A DNA stretch of 64,000 nucleotides, from contig NZ_JADKPT010000002.1 in NCBI RefSeq assembly GCF_015351595.1, positions 186,001 through 250,000 on the forward strand, read 5' to 3'. This DNA is from Flavobacterium sp. LC2016-12. Its GTDB lineage: Bacteria; Bacteroidota; Bacteroidia; Flavobacteriales; Flavobacteriaceae. The position numbers and the translations under genes were made by a program. The notes below the pieces were generated by a model, which did not search any database, was not told where the DNA came from, and was given only the letters and a program-made list of their open reading frames with translations. Positions 62,231 to 64,000 of the stretch are shown here, one piece after another. Within the stretch, counting starts at the first letter, position 1, and every line of letters begins with the position of its first letter.

Positions 62231-63856
62231 TCACCCTCCACCGCTTCTTTTAGCTGTTGATATGGATTTTAATTTCTCTTGTGCGTCTCTAAGCTTCAAA
62301 TAATTATCAATAGTAATTGGGCCAGGATATAGGTTACTTTGCACTACATGAGGAGGATATTTTTCATAGGTTTTAGCAAATTCTCCAATAATATTCTGAA
62401 CAGTTGGCAAGAACCATGTTTTCTCTGTAAAATTGTTCATGAATAAATCGTAGCGCTCTTGCGGATCTGCCCATAAGTCAAATATTTGTGGTACAGTTGC
62501 TACATAACTCGAACCCCCTTTCCAACCTAAGTTAGAATCTACGGCCAAACCTCCTGTTGCTTGTCCGTTATCACCACGTAAATTAAACACTGCTTTAAAT
62601 TTTCCAATTCTTATTGCTCCCGGTAATAATTCATCTTCTGTAAAATAAAACCACATTGTTCGTTTTGATTTACCAGTTCCAAATAAAACTGGCGACATAT
62701 CATAACTATCAAAAATAGTTGGCTTGCCGTCTCTGTCTACCGTTGGCAATTCTTGTCCAGATAAAGCAGCAAATGTTGCCATGAAATCAAGTGTTCCTAA
62801 AATATCATGATTTTGGACTCCTGGTTTAATCTTTCCAGGCCACCATGCCAATGTTGGAATACGGCTTCCACCTTCTCGGTCTGTTCCTTTTGTTCCTCTA
62901 AAAGGTGTGTATCCACAATCCGGATAAACGTCTTGCCAAGTACCATTATCTACAGTGTAAATAATTAAAGTATTTTCGGCAATCCCAAGATTTCGAACTT
63001 CATCCATAATACGGCCAATTCTTGTATCCAATTCTACAATACAATCGGCATATTTATTTTTCCCTGCAGACTTGCCGGCAAAATCAGGATGAGGCAAGTT
63101 TGGTTGATGGTTTTTTGCAAAAGAAATTTCCATAAAAAAGGGTTTATCACCTTTTTTGCCATTTTCTTTCAGCCATTTAATAGATTCCTCTTCTGTATAT
63201 TGATCCAGAAACGGAATTACTTTTCCATCAATTTTTCTAACCTCTCTGTATGGTTTTCCAGCTTCACCTTCTAAAGCTCCTTTAGTTCCTTTTGCCCATT
63301 GTGCTCTGATATCATCCGGCATATCGGCATTCCATTCAGGATCTGTGTATGTGTAAGCATTTAAGTGGTATAATGTTACATTTTTCATCACATCAAAACC
63401 TTGTGCAATTGGCATCGAATAATCTTCTTCGCCAAGGTGCCATTTTCCGGCAAAAAAGGTGTTGTAGTTTTTACGTTTTAGCAAAGATGCCAATGTCCAC
63501 TCTGCTTTTGGTAAACCACCTCCATCGCCAGGAAAGGCAACAGTGGTCATACCACTTCGGTTAGGTATTCTTCCTGTAATTAAAGCAGCTCTACCAGGAG
63601 TACAGCTTGGTTGTCCGTAAAACGACCAGAATTGCATTCCTTCTTTGGCCATTTTATCAATATTAGGAGTCGCTGCTCCACGACCTTCACCACCACCATA
63701 AGGACCTAAATCTCCCCATCCGGTATCATCTGATAATAAAATAATAATATTTGGGCTTTTTTGCGCATAACCAACTGTGGCTATAAAGAGGCAAAAAAGC
63801 AAGCCAAAAGTCTTCGCGAGACTGGCCAGTTTAATTGATCTAAAATTTGTTTTCAT
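62231..63856 (-). CDS. Arylsulfatase (formylglycine, Cys type), exported
   Basis: A signal peptide (to VGYAQ) is followed by a complete sulfatase domain. The metal aspartates are in LLSDDTGWGD (near residues 43-44) and the formylglycine motif is Cys85-Thr-Pro-Gly-Arg89, so activation needs a formylglycine-generating enzyme. Other family marks include GKWHLG and DNGTW. It is 541 aa with no T9SS domain, so it is probably periplasmic. It hydrolyses sulfate esters; the substrate is not predictable from sequence, and no carbohydrate-utilisation genes flank it. No maturase gene is in the window. Confidence 0.92.
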   Translation of the reverse strand: MKTNFRSIKLASLAKTFGLLFCLFIATVGYAQKSPNIIILLSDDTGWGDLGPYGGGEGRGAATPNIDKMAKEGMQFWSFYGQPSCTPGRAALITGRIPNRSGMTTVAFPGDGGGLPKAEWTLASLLKRKNYNTFFAGKWHLGEEDYSMPIAQGFDVMKNVTLYHLNAYTYTDPEWNADMPDDIRAQWAKGTKGALEGEAGKPYREVRKIDGKVIPFLDQYTEEESIKWLKENGKKGDKPFFMEISFAKNHQPNLPHPDFAGKSAGKNKYADCIVELDTRIGRIMDEVRNLGIAENTLIIYTVDNGTWQDVYPDCGYTPFRGTKGTDREGGSRIPTLAWWPGKIKPGVQNHDILGTLDFMATFAALSGQELPTVDRDGKPTIFDSYDMSPVLFGTGKSKRTMWFYFTEDELLPGAIRIGKFKAVFNLRGDNGQATGGLAVDSNLGWKGGSSYVATVPQIFDLWADPQERYDLFMNNFTEKTWFLPTVQNIIGEFAKTYEKYPPHVVQSNLYPGPITIDNYLKLRDAQEKLKSISTAKRSGGG

Positions 63857-63933
63857 AAGGTATTCTGGATAAATTATACATTAGTTGCATTCTAAATATT
63901 TTATAACAGAAATCTACTTTATCCCAAATTCAA

Positions 63934-64000
63934 TTATTTGTCCGGGAATATTTTTTTCCAATCGTCTTTCATGCTTATTACATGATATTTGTATTTGGCA
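63934..64000 (-). CDS. C-terminal end of a protein upstream of the sulfatase (partial)
   Basis: The minus-strand frame reads AKYKYHVISMKDDWKKIFPD and K, then stops at 63934. The frame is open to the window edge. The KDDWKKIFP ending resembles that of HAD-type phosphatases I recall, but 21 residues are too few to be sure. It lies about 80 bases ahead of the sulfatase gene on the same strand. Confidence 0.4.
   Translation of the reverse strand, partial: AKYKYHVISMKDDWKKIFPDK

Overview
The window looks like a chromosomal segment of a Flavobacterium-type member of the Bacteroidota. It is AT-rich, and many genes are preceded by the Bacteroidota -7 promoter box TAnnTTTG. Large exported proteins carry C-terminal type IX secretion (T9SS) sorting domains. 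There are DUF3078, DUF2480 and DUF5689 proteins, an SDR-type threonine dehydrogenase and several families of imperfect palindromic intergenic repeats common in this genus. All identifications were made by reading the sequence and translations; no database search was run.

Region by region: 1-2685 is the 3' part of a secreted GH13 amylase with Ig-like and carbohydrate-binding modules. 2700-11850 holds a Flavo-1-like RNA element, mfd with an upstream lipoprotein gene, threonine dehydrogenase, an M1 aminopeptidase and a subtilase. 12060-22690 holds two giant T9SS leucine-rich-repeat surface proteins plus a small Fn3 lipoprotein; both giant genes are preceded by the same 20-nt operator-like site at the same distance from a -7 box. 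22700-24574 holds an MBL hydrolase and a coiled-coil membrane protein.

24927-35880 is the suf iron-sulfur cluster assembly locus (sufA, B, C, D; then sufS, E, a DUF59 protein and a DUF2480 protein). It is interrupted by a YoeB-type toxin-antitoxin pair, a flavin reductase, a four-helix-bundle gene inside inverted repeats, a convergent serine hydrolase, a lipoprotein and a frameshifted GxxExxY gene inside its own repeats. 35960-47619 holds a DUF3078 protein, hflX, a hypothetical exported protein, a TonB receptor with a DUF5689 lipoprotein, an MFS transporter, an oxidoreductase and an old-yellow-enzyme homologue. 47821-49600 holds rseP, two tandem tRNA-Asn genes and a tRNA-Asn remnant.

49709-64000 is entirely minus strand: a TPR protein, a C1 peptidase, an Omp85-like barrel with a decayed copy of its own 3' end beside it, and a SphA-like outer-membrane protein. 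These are followed by a membrane-anchored AraC regulator, a DUF4136 lipoprotein and a tight run of a transporter-like protein, DUF1254, DUF2252, DUF2092 and DUF6515 genes behind a formylglycine arylsulfatase. This last run is the best candidate in the window for an undescribed functional unit. The most notable non-coding signals are the shared operator of the LRR genes and the repeat-flanked small genes inserted in suf.
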